A stretch of DNA of 16,557 nt. Origin: Magnetococcales bacterium. Its GTDB lineage: Bacteria > Pseudomonadota > Magnetococcia > Magnetococcales > DC0425bin3. Made by a program: the position numbers and the translations under genes. The DNA lies in contig JADGCJ010000069.1 in NCBI GenBank assembly GCA_015229045.1, forward strand, positions 1 to 16,557, in the 5' to 3' direction. Each line of letters starts with the position of its first letter. The stretch's first letter is position 1. Below, one piece after another: positions 8,028 through 15,173 of the stretch. The notes under the pieces are model-generated. The model was given only the letters and a program-made list of their open reading frames with translations. It was not told the DNA's origin and did not search any database.

Positions 8028-8558
8028 ATGCTGTTTCAGGAGACCGCCCTGGCGGGTGCCTGGCTCATCGAACCCGAACCCCTGCATGACCAGCGGGGGT
8101 TTTTCGCCCGCGCTTTCTGCGAAAAGGAGTTTCGGACCCATGGTTTGAACGACCATTGGGTGCAGCACAACATCTCTTTCAACGCGGCCAAGGGGACGCT
8201 GCGCGGTCTGCACTATCAGTCCTCTCCCCACGCGGAGATCAAAGTCGTCCGTTGCACCGCCGGGGCCATCTATGATGTGATCGTCGATCTGCGGCCCGCA
8301 TCCCCCACCTATACGCGCTGGATCGGGGTGGAGTTGAGTGCCGTCAACCGCCGGGCGCTCTATGTTCCAGCCGGTTTTGCGCATGGTTTCCAGACGCTTT
8401 TGCCGGAAACGGAGCTGTTTTATCTCATGTCCGAATTTTTTCATCCCGAGTGTGCGCGTGGCGTGGTCTGGAACGATCCCGCCCTGGGCATCGACTGGCC
8501 TGTGGGCGAGCGTATTCTGTCGGAGAGGGACCGCTCCTACCCGGCGTTCGTGCCATGA
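8028..8558 (+). CDS. RmlC-like 4-keto-6-deoxysugar epimerase
   Basis: The 176-residue cupin matches dTDP-4-dehydrorhamnose 3,5-epimerase (RmlC/RfbC) along its length. The key residues are in place: RGFF at 23-26, the catalytic His62 in LRGLHYQ, Lys72 in IKVVRC and the acid Tyr132 in LFYLMSE. It should therefore be an active epimerase. In this operon the substrate is more likely the CDP-bound, C-methylated ketosugar than dTDP-4-ketorhamnose, because rmlA, rmlB and rmlD are absent. If C3 already carries a methyl group it has no proton to exchange, so only C5 epimerisation would be possible; this is inference. It starts 12 bases after the methyltransferase and overlaps the next gene as ATGA. Confidence 0.9.
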   Translation: MLFQETALAGAWLIEPEPLHDQRGFFARAFCEKEFRTHGLNDHWVQHNISFNAAKGTLRGLHYQSSPHAEIKVVRCTAGAIYDVIVDLRPASPTYTRWIGVELSAVNRRALYVPAGFAHGFQTLLPETELFYLMSEFFHPECARGVVWNDPALGIDWPVGERILSERDRSYPAFVP

Positions 8559-9466
8559 AGGGGCGGGTTCTGGTTACCGGCGCCTCGGGTTTTATCGGTC
8601 GCCAGGTGGTGCGGCATCTCCACGAACGGGGTTATGAGGTCCATGCCACGGCTCTTGACCGGCTCGACGATGCCACCATTCCCCGGGAGGTGACCTGGCA
8701 CCCGCTCGACCTGCTGAGTATGGCCGATCAGGAGCGCGTCCTGGATGGTGTGCGTCCCACCCACCTGCTGCATCTGGCCTGGAATGCCACCCCCGGAACC
8801 TACTGGACCACACCCGACAATCTGCGCTGGGTCCAGGCCGGTCTGGCCCTGCTGGAGGGGTTTCAGGCGCGGGGGGGGCAGCGTCTGGTCCTGGCCGGAT
8901 CGTGCGCCGAGTATGACTGGTCGTATGGATTTTGCTCGGAGCAGACCACGCCGGTGCGGACCAAAACGCTCTATTCAATCTGCAAGAACAGCCTGTGGCG
9001 CATCGCCGAGGGGTTTGCCGCCCGGGCAGGTCTCAGTGCGGCCTGCGGTCGGGTCTTTTTCCTGTATGGTCCGCACGAGTATCCCAGCCGCCTGGTGCCC
9101 TACGTCATTCAGAGCCTGCTGCGCGGCGAAACGGCCTCCTGTTCCCATGGCAACCAGATACGCGACTTTTTGCACGTCGAGGATGTCGCCGCCGGATTTG
9201 CCGCCCTGTTGGAGAGTCCCGCCGCAGGGGTGGTCAACATCGCTTCCGGCCAGCCGGTGCGGTTGCGGGAGATCATCCATGCCATCGCCGACCGGCTCGG
9301 GCGCCGCGACCTGATCCGCCTGGGTGCGGTGGCCGTACCGCCCGACGATCCCCCCCTGGTGGTCGCCGACGTGCGCCGCCTGACGGGGGAGACGGGGTGG
9401 TCGCCGCGCCATGACCTGCACACCGGGCTGGCGGAAACGATCGCATGGTGGCGCAGCCGGACCTGA
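8555..9466 (+). CDS. NAD-dependent epimerase/dehydratase, probable 4-ketoreductase of the CDP-sugar pathway
   Basis: The 303-residue product is an extended short-chain dehydrogenase: nucleotide-binding VTGASGFIGR at residues 7-16, HLAWNATPG, LAGSCAEYDW, and the catalytic Tyr140-x3-Lys144 (YSICK). The middle has GRVFFLYGPHE and RDFLHVEDVA, and the end VVADVRRLTGETGWSPR, as in NDP-sugar reductases and epimerases. As the last gene of the run it most simply reduces the 4-keto group to finish the CDP-6-deoxyhexose. A 4-epimerase role cannot be excluded from sequence. ATG 8555 overlaps the stop of the epimerase gene (ATGA); the frame is open upstream to 8450, but that would be inside the neighbour. 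Confidence 0.87.
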   Translation: MKGRVLVTGASGFIGRQVVRHLHERGYEVHATALDRLDDATIPREVTWHPLDLLSMADQERVLDGVRPTHLLHLAWNATPGTYWTTPDNLRWVQAGLALLEGFQARGGQRLVLAGSCAEYDWSYGFCSEQTTPVRTKTLYSICKNSLWRIAEGFAARAGLSAACGRVFFLYGPHEYPSRLVPYVIQSLLRGETASCSHGNQIRDFLHVEDVAAGFAALLESPAAGVVNIASGQPVRLREIIHAIADRLGRRDLIRLGAVAVPPDDPPLVVADVRRLTGETGWSPRHDLHTGLAETIAWWRSRT

Positions 9467-9579
9467 TGCATTGACAGGATGGCCAATGCCTACCAACATG
9501 AGGGGATGGGTTTCTGTTGCCGGGTCAGAACCGCCGGATGGGCGTGGCCTCGCCGACTGCCTCTAGTAGATAGTGGATC

Positions 9580-11067
9580 ATGGTCAACATCAAGACAATC
9601 GCCAAAAATTTTTTCTACATCATGTCTGCCCAGTTCATGGCGCAGTTGCTCAATTTCGTCTACATGCTGGTGATTGCGCGCATTTTGAAGCCGGAGGGGT
9701 TTGGTATCCTTTCGTTCGGGTTGGTGTTTACCGGCATTTTTGGCGGCATTGTCAATATTGGTTTGCGCAAGGTGCATGTTCGCGACCTGGCACGGGAGCC
9801 TGAGGCCATCGGCGACTACACCGGCAGGATCATTGCCCTGAAGGTGTTGCTGGCCATTCCGGTCGCTGGCGTGATGGGGGTGCTGGTCAACGTGATGGGC
9901 TATCCGGAACTGACGCGGCAGGTGGTTTATATCCTCATCGTTGCCTTTCTGCTGGATGCCATCGTCACCAACTACTATGCGGTGTTTCAGTCGCAGCAGA
10001 ATTTGCGTTTTGAATCCTTCGCCACGGTCTTTCGGGGCGTGGTGCTGGTGGGGACGGCCTTTTTCGCTGAATGGCAAGGGCATGGTGTCATATTTCTTGC
10101 CTGGGTCTATCTGCTCATCAACACGCTGATTTTGACCTACTGCATGCTGGTTTATGGCAAGGAGTACCCCGCTCTCGCTTTTTGCGTCGACAGGGCGTTC
10201 ATCCGGGAAAAAATCCGCGAAGCCACCCCCTTTGGCCTGGTGGGCATCTTTGAAATCATCTATCACTGGATTGGCACGGTGATGCTCTCCCTGACGCATG
10301 GCGATGCCGTGGTTGGCTGGTACAATGCCGCCTATCGTTTGTTCCTGGTGACCCTGTTTATTCCTTCGGTGGTCAGTGTGGTGATTTTTCCGGTCATGGC
10401 GCAAATGTTCAAGACCGATCCCAACCATTTGCGCAATGTCTCTTTCAAGTATTACAAGTATTTGCTGGTGATCGGCTCTCTTGTTGCCATGGAAGTGGCC
10501 ATGTTTTCCGACGAGTTGGTGCGGCTGCTGTTTGGCAATGCCTATGCGCCATCGGCGGCGGCCTTGCGCATTTTGATGATCTGTTGCGTGTTGATGTCGA
10601 TCAACGGGGCCTTCGTGCGCTTGTTGGAATCCACCAATCAGCAGCTGTTGTTGACCAAGATTTGCGGTGCGGCTGCCACGACCAACGTCTTGCTCAACCT
10701 GGTGTTGATTCCGCGTTACAGTTTTATCGGTGCCAGTATGGCCACGGTGGTTTCGGAATCGGTGATCACCCTGGCCGTGGTGGTGGCGGCATCCCGATCC
10801 CGCTTCAAGTTTGAAGATGGCCTGTTGCGTGGCCAGTTCGGCAGGCACTTTGTGCGCGTTGCCGGTTCCGCCATGGTGGCTGCGGCCAGTATCGGGCTGT
10901 TGACCCCCTACATCAACATGTATGCGGCCATTGTTCTCTCTTCGCTGATCTATGTGGGTGTCATGGTGCTGGTGCGGGGCATCAACCAGGAGGATTGGGG
11001 GGTGGTCATGCGCCTTTTGCGACGCAACAGCGGTGTCACGCCCTCCATCAAGGGATCCCAGCCATGA
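9580..11067 (+). CDS. Wzx-type polysaccharide flippase (oligosaccharide-lipid translocase)
   Basis: The 495-residue protein is almost entirely hydrophobic, with roughly 12-14 membrane segments, e.g. residues 12-33, 40-62, 88-105, 115-135 and several between 320 and 475. It begins with the PST/Wzx-like pattern (KNFFYIMSAQFMAQLLNFVY, then ARILKPEGFGILSF). Such proteins flip undecaprenyl-pyrophosphate-linked repeat units across the inner membrane. The ribosome binding site is poor; there is a 113-base spacer from the sugar operon, with a TTGACA at 9471-9476 but no good -10 box. The stop overlaps the next start (ATGA). Leucine is coded by TTG noticeably more often than in the preceding genes, which use mainly CTG, so it may have a different history. 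Confidence 0.9.
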   Translation: MVNIKTIAKNFFYIMSAQFMAQLLNFVYMLVIARILKPEGFGILSFGLVFTGIFGGIVNIGLRKVHVRDLAREPEAIGDYTGRIIALKVLLAIPVAGVMGVLVNVMGYPELTRQVVYILIVAFLLDAIVTNYYAVFQSQQNLRFESFATVFRGVVLVGTAFFAEWQGHGVIFLAWVYLLINTLILTYCMLVYGKEYPALAFCVDRAFIREKIREATPFGLVGIFEIIYHWIGTVMLSLTHGDAVVGWYNAAYRLFLVTLFIPSVVSVVIFPVMAQMFKTDPNHLRNVSFKYYKYLLVIGSLVAMEVAMFSDELVRLLFGNAYAPSAAALRILMICCVLMSINGAFVRLLESTNQQLLLTKICGAAATTNVLLNLVLIPRYSFIGASMATVVSESVITLAVVVAASRSRFKFEDGLLRGQFGRHFVRVAGSAMVAAASIGLLTPYINMYAAIVLSSLIYVGVMVLVRGINQEDWGVVMRLLRRNSGVTPSIKGSQP

Positions 11068-12575
11068 AAATCTTGCTGATCAACCCCCCCCTGCACAACA
11101 ACAAAGCCGTGGGAGATCCCCTGATCTTTCAACCGCTGGGTATCGCCTATATCGCCGCCACGCTGGAGCATGACCACGATATCCGCATTCTCGATGCCAA
11201 TGTGGAGGGGTGGAATCGCGTCGCCAAGGGGGGTGACCAGCTCGGTATCGGGCTGACTTTTGCCGAAATCCGGGAGCGCATTGTCCAGGCCTCCCCGGAT
11301 ATCGTCGGCGTGACCATCCCCTTTTCCACCAACGCGGCTTGCTCCCTGGAGGTGGCGGCCATCGCCAAGGAGGTCAACCCGGCCATCGTCACCATTCTGG
11401 GCGGTCCGCACCCCTCGGTGCGTCCGCTGGAAACCCTGAACGAAAAACAGGTCGATTATGTGGTGATCGGCGAGGGAGAGGCGACCATGGTGGAGCTGGT
11501 GCGCGCCATCGAGACGAACGACCTGGCCGCCCTGCCCGCCATCAAAGGCATTGGCTACAAGGAAGGCGGCGAGGCCAGGCTGACCCCCTCCCGGCCCATG
11601 AACAATGATCTGGACACCATTCCCCTGCCGGCACACCATCTGTTGCCCATGCAGTTGTACTTTGACGCCTTCGAGGGGGGTGCGGGTGCGCGGAAGGATT
11701 ATGTCTACCACCATCGCTGGGCCAGCATGATCACCAGCCGGGGGTGCCCTTACAACTGCAACTTTTGCAGCATTCACCTCTCCATGGGCAAAAAATTTCG
11801 TACCCGCAGCATCGACAACGTCATGCTGGAGGTCCAACGTCTGGTCGAGCAGTACGGTGTCAAACACATCAACTTCGAGGATGACAACCTGACCTTTCGT
11901 CAGGAGCGCATCCACGACATGTGCCAGCGGATCCTGGATCGCCAGTACCAGTTTTCCTGGAGTACGCCCAACGGCATCCGTGCCGACAAGCTGGGCGAAC
12001 CCCTCATCCGCAGCATGGCCGAGTCGGGGTGTCGCCGGGTGTTCGTGGCGCCGGAGTCGGGTGTCCAGCATGTCGTGAACAATATCATTCAAAAGAAAAT
12101 GGACCTCAAGGATGTCGAGGTGTCGGTCAAACTTTTCGCCCGGTATGGCGTCGCCGTCGATGGCTCGTTCGTCATGGGGTTGATCGGCGAAAAAAAATCG
12201 GACATTTGGGGAACCATCCTCTATGCTTACAAACTCAAGCGGTTGGGTATGAATCGGGCCGGTTTTCACATCGCCACGCCCCTGTTTGGCACCCGGCTTT
12301 ATGACGAGGCCATTGCAAAAGGTTACTTGACAGCGCAGGCCTCGGCTGAGAACATGACCACGGGCGTCCCCCAGATCGAAACCCCCGAGTGGACCGGCAG
12401 GGATTTGCGTCGCTTGCAGGGGATCGCCAACTGGCTTGTCAATTACGGCCCCGGACAGAAGCTTCACGCCCTCGTCAGGCGCTGGAAAGATATCTTCGGC
12501 TTTATGTCGATTCTTGTAGACTATGTCGTCAATGGTGTCAGAAGCAGATTGGACAAGGCTTCTGCCCGCTCCTGA
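11064..12575 (+). CDS. B12-binding-domain radical SAM protein
   Basis: The 503-residue product has an N-terminal cobalamin-binding Rossmann-like domain: MKILLINPP, PLGIAYIAATLE, DIVGVTIPF, TILGGPHPSVRP and the family motif VDYVVIGEGEATMVEL. A radical SAM domain follows with the 4Fe-4S motif RGCPYNCNFC (Cys228, Cys232, Cys235), then FEDDNLTF and VFVAPESGV. This architecture marks class B radical SAM methyltransferases and related enzymes that act on unactivated carbons; some members do other chemistry. The substrate is unknown. It is translationally coupled to the flippase (ATGA overlap) and lies 27 bases before a second radical SAM gene, so a role in making or modifying the same polysaccharide or its lipid is likely but unproven. 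Confidence 0.88.
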   Translation: MKILLINPPLHNNKAVGDPLIFQPLGIAYIAATLEHDHDIRILDANVEGWNRVAKGGDQLGIGLTFAEIRERIVQASPDIVGVTIPFSTNAACSLEVAAIAKEVNPAIVTILGGPHPSVRPLETLNEKQVDYVVIGEGEATMVELVRAIETNDLAALPAIKGIGYKEGGEARLTPSRPMNNDLDTIPLPAHHLLPMQLYFDAFEGGAGARKDYVYHHRWASMITSRGCPYNCNFCSIHLSMGKKFRTRSIDNVMLEVQRLVEQYGVKHINFEDDNLTFRQERIHDMCQRILDRQYQFSWSTPNGIRADKLGEPLIRSMAESGCRRVFVAPESGVQHVVNNIIQKKMDLKDVEVSVKLFARYGVAVDGSFVMGLIGEKKSDIWGTILYAYKLKRLGMNRAGFHIATPLFGTRLYDEAIAKGYLTAQASAENMTTGVPQIETPEWTGRDLRRLQGIANWLVNYGPGQKLHALVRRWKDIFGFMSILVDYVVNGVRSRLDKASARS

Positions 12576-12602
12576 TGACACTTACGCTTGGAAAGTTGCC
12601 CG

Positions 12603-13706
12603 ATGATTCGCGAAATGAAGGCCTTTGGGAATTTCTTCCTGCGCTCCTCCCAAACGGCCTTGCGCGAGTCCTTGCAGCAACTGCCCAAGCTGGAACACGT
12701 CGTCTACGAAATCACCGACCGCTGCAACTCCAAATGTGTCCATTGCAATATCTGGCAAAACAAGGGCACCAAGGATATGACCAACGAGGAGATCGAGCGG
12801 ATCTTCTCCAGCGGTGCATTTCGCCACCTGAACGATGTCATCATCACCGGCGGCGAGCCGGTGTTGCGTTCCGGTATCACCGACAACATGCTGGCCATCC
12901 AGCGCAATGTCTGCCCCGATGCCCAGTTCTCCCTGAGTACCAATGGCCTGTTGCCCGAACGGGTGCTGGATACCACCCGCAAGTGTCTGGAAAAAGGCAT
13001 GCGGCTCATCGTTGGCGTCTCCCTGGACGGCCTGGACGAGAGGCATGACGCAGCCCGTGGCGTCAAAGGCAATTTTGGCAAGGTGGATGCCCTCCTGAAG
13101 GAGTTGATCCGGATGCGGGATGCGTCCGGCAGCGACAAGCTGACCGTCACTGTCGGTTATACGCTCTCGCCCAAGACTGCCGGAAACCTCGATGAGGTGG
13201 CTGGCTATGTCTGCGGGTTGGGGTTGCGCTTTCTGCCGCAAATGTTCGAGGAGTTCGAGTACTACTCCAACAACTCCCCAGGCAACTTTGCCTACTTTGC
13301 CGATGCCCATGGCGATGCCAACGAAGAGATGCGGGTGATGATCCAGGCCCTGGAGTCCATCCAGCCGTCGTTCCAGAAAGAGCTGTTTCTGAGCCTGCTG
13401 CATCAGGGTCAGTTCCCCTTCAAGTGCGCCAGCCTGAAGAGCTTTTTCCTGATGCGGTCGAATGGCGATATTTCGCCTTGTCTGCGCTATTCGGAGACCC
13501 GGATCGGCAATTTGCGCGAGGCCTCCTTTGAAGAGATCTGGCACAGCAAGAAGATGGCCGAGGCGCGCACTGTCGTGGCCAATTGTCGCGGCTGCTCCAA
13601 CACCTGGGCGACCGGCTGGAGCATGCGCTACTGGATGCCGCCCTTTTTCAAGCTGCTTGCCATTGCCACCATCAAGAAGCATCTGAACAAAAGCCATGCT
13701 CCCTGA
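12603..13706 (+). CDS. Radical SAM/SPASM domain protein
   Basis: The 367-residue protein has the radical SAM cluster motif DRCNSKCVHCNIW (Cys41, Cys45, Cys48), followed by VIITGGEPVLR and LSTNGLLPE, the typical SAM-binding strands. The C-terminus is a SPASM/Twitch-type region with four cysteines (275, 293, 328, 331) in CASLKSF, SPCLRYSE and NCRGCSN; they can hold at least one auxiliary Fe-S cluster. Such enzymes mature peptides, oxidise alcohols or modify sugars (e.g. BtrN). No precursor peptide gene is visible nearby, and the setting is a polysaccharide cluster, so a sugar or lipid substrate is the better guess. ATG 12603 is preferred (GGAAAG at 12590-12595, spacing 7) over a TTG at 12588. 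Confidence 0.88.
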   Translation: MIREMKAFGNFFLRSSQTALRESLQQLPKLEHVVYEITDRCNSKCVHCNIWQNKGTKDMTNEEIERIFSSGAFRHLNDVIITGGEPVLRSGITDNMLAIQRNVCPDAQFSLSTNGLLPERVLDTTRKCLEKGMRLIVGVSLDGLDERHDAARGVKGNFGKVDALLKELIRMRDASGSDKLTVTVGYTLSPKTAGNLDEVAGYVCGLGLRFLPQMFEEFEYYSNNSPGNFAYFADAHGDANEEMRVMIQALESIQPSFQKELFLSLLHQGQFPFKCASLKSFFLMRSNGDISPCLRYSETRIGNLREASFEEIWHSKKMAEARTVVANCRGCSNTWATGWSMRYWMPPFFKLLAIATIKKHLNKSHAP

Positions 13707-13759
13707 CAGACGCTTTTTTTCCCGCTGGTGGTGTCGTGCGCATGCTGCGTCACGTCTGC

Positions 13760-13882
13760 TACCCATTTGCATTCATCGCGGTAACTTCGTTAGCTGCGTC
13801 GTCGGCTCCTCACCGTACCAACATGTACTGTCTCGTTGCCTCCTCCTTGCTGCCTCGTTCCCGCATCGAATGCAAGTGGGTA
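13760..13882. repeat. 123-bp imperfect palindromic element
   Basis: TACCCATTTGCATTC (13760-13774) is matched in inverted orientation by GAATGCAAGTGGGTA (13868-13882), 14 of 15 positions. Inside these arms GCGGTAAC (13777-13784) faces a related GTTCCCGC, and the centre holds GTAC-CAACAT-GTAC (13815-13828), within one base of the symmetry centre. The whole block therefore looks like one long palindrome able to form a hairpin. It carries no recognisable gene. It resembles a small non-autonomous or dispersed repeat; whether other copies exist cannot be seen here. Confidence 0.55.
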
Positions 13883-13916
13883 TGAATGGCGACCACAGGC
13901 TCCTGGGAACCGCTCG

Positions 13917-15005
13917 GTGAAAATCTCCTTCATCCTGGGCAGCTTTCCGCGTTTGCCCATCGGGGGGTATCGCGTTGTCTACGAGTATGCCAACCATCTG
14001 GTGGCGCGTGGCTACGACGTGGCGATCTACTATTGCCGGGACGTCGCAGGGATGCCGCCTCCCGAGGGAATCTATCGCAAGCTGCGGACCTATCTCGGTT
14101 TTATCTATCGGCGCCTGACCCGTCCATCGCCTGACTGGCAAGCCCTGGATCCGCGTATTGCCATTCATTTCATTCCCTCACCCGATGTGCGCTACATTCT
14201 GGATGGGGACGTCGTGTTCGCTACCTCCTGGGCCATGGCCGAAACTGTCCTGGCCTACCCGGCCAGCAAGGGGCAAAAGGTCTACTTTTACCAGCATTAT
14301 GAAACCTGGAGTGGCCCCAAGGAGAAGGTGGACGCCACCTGGCGCATGCCGTTGCACAAGCTGGTGATCTCCCGCTGGCTGTTGGAGGTGGGGGAGTCTC
14401 TGGGGGCTGGCGAGATGACCCTGATCCCCGATGGTATCGACCTGGATCTGTTCAGGGTGGTCCACCCCATGGAGAATCGCGGGCCGGTGGTCACCATGAT
14501 GTACTCCCACCAGACCTGGAAAGGCGGCGCCGATGGCCTGCGCGCCCTGGAAAAGGTCAGGGAGAAGATTCCCGGGCTGCGCGTTCTCCTGTTTGGTCTG
14601 GTCAAACCGGAGGTGGTGCTGCCGGAGTGGGCGACGTTTTACGAAAATCCGCCGCAACGGGTGCTGGTGGAGGAGATTTACAACCGGGGTGCCGTCTTCC
14701 TCTGGCCGAGCCACTTCGAGGGCTTCTCCCTGCCCCCCGCCGAGGCCATGGCATGTGGTTCGGCGGTGGTCTCGACCGATTGCGGGGGTGTACTCGACTT
14801 TGCCCAACATGGCGTCAGTGCCCTCATCTCGCCGCCCAAACAGCCGGAACAACTGGCCGAGAACACCATCAGGCTCTTGCAGGATGAGGCGTTGCGCCTT
14901 ACCCTGGCCCGCGCCGGTCATGCAGGCATCCAGGCGTTGACCTGGGCACACAGCACGGACCTCATGGAAGAGTTTCTCGCCAGGATCACCTGCAGGACTT
15001 TTTAA
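13917..15005 (+). CDS. Glycosyltransferase, GT4 type
   Basis: The 362-residue product has the two-domain GT-B layout. The N-terminal domain opens with MKISFILGSFPRLPIGGYRV (GGY/GG acceptor-side loop) and YEYANHLVARGYDVAIYY. The C-terminal domain holds LIPDGIDLDLF and LWPSHFEGFSLPPAEAMACG, with the E-x7-E pair Glu268/Glu276 that contacts the nucleotide-sugar in retaining GT4 enzymes. It should add one sugar to the growing lipid-linked repeat unit on the cytoplasmic face; donor and acceptor cannot be read from sequence. I chose GTG 13917 because it gives the canonical N-terminus; an ATG at 13836 would add 27 unrelated residues and lie inside the palindromic element. GGGAA about 9-13 bases upstream is a weak ribosome binding site. 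Confidence 0.87.
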   Translation: MKISFILGSFPRLPIGGYRVVYEYANHLVARGYDVAIYYCRDVAGMPPPEGIYRKLRTYLGFIYRRLTRPSPDWQALDPRIAIHFIPSPDVRYILDGDVVFATSWAMAETVLAYPASKGQKVYFYQHYETWSGPKEKVDATWRMPLHKLVISRWLLEVGESLGAGEMTLIPDGIDLDLFRVVHPMENRGPVVTMMYSHQTWKGGADGLRALEKVREKIPGLRVLLFGLVKPEVVLPEWATFYENPPQRVLVEEIYNRGAVFLWPSHFEGFSLPPAEAMACGSAVVSTDCGGVLDFAQHGVSALISPPKQPEQLAENTIRLLQDEALRLTLARAGHAGIQALTWAHSTDLMEEFLARITCRTF

Positions 15006-15010
15006 ACTAT

Positions 15011-15087
15011 TGAAAGACTGGGATGGTCCAGGAAGGGCTGTGCCCTTCCTGGTGGGGTTTGGGGCGAAGCCCCAATAAAGTCTTTCA
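15011..15087. repeat. Three-way-junction palindromic repeat (REP-like), copy A
   Basis: Outer arms TGAAAGACT (15011-15019) and AGTCTTTCA (15079-15087) pair perfectly. Between them are two perfect hairpins: CCAGGAAGGGC (15028-15038) with GCCCTTCCTGG (15042-15052), 11 bp with a TGT loop, and TTGGGGC (15059-15065) with GCCCCAA (15069-15075), 7 bp with a GAA loop. The result is a cloverleaf-like fold six bases after a stop codon. A 30-base part (15047-15076) recurs inverted at 16511-16540, which proves it is a repeat. It may also act as a terminator or mRNA end-protecting structure, but there is no T-run. Confidence 0.8.
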
Positions 15088-15173
15088 TGTCAATATTTTT
15101 CTCGATCACAAAAAAACGACGTATCCTCGAAACAGACGCAGTTTAAAATATTTTTGACAAAGCAGGTCACATC

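Noticed and set aside
6645..8444. 599-codon open frame on the minus strand
   Set aside because: It lies fully opposite the methyltransferase and epimerase genes, whose motifs are unmistakable; its translation is rich in Gln, His, Arg and Gly with no domain. Shadow of GC-rich coding DNA.
9471..9499. Promoter before the flippase (TTGACA at 9471)
   Set aside because: No acceptable -10 box at 16-18 bases; only the -35 hexamer fits.
9490..10848. 452-codon open frame on the minus strand
   Set aside because: Opposite the flippase; extremely rich in His, Gln and Asn as expected from the complement of a hydrophobic protein gene.
10950..12581. 543-codon open frame on the minus strand
   Set aside because: Antisense shadow of the B12 radical SAM gene; no recognisable motifs and odd His/Gln/Asp composition.
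13689..13720. Terminator after the SPASM gene (AAAAGC...GCTTTTTTT)
   Set aside because: There is a run of seven or more T at 13714-13720, but the stem is only six mostly A-T pairs with a 17-base loop, too weak to call.
12582..13772. 396-codon open frame on the minus strand
   Set aside because: Antisense shadow of the SPASM gene, no family features.
13583..13885. 100-codon + strand frame overlapping the end of the SPASM gene and the spacer
   Set aside because: Runs through the palindromic element and has no coding character or start signal.
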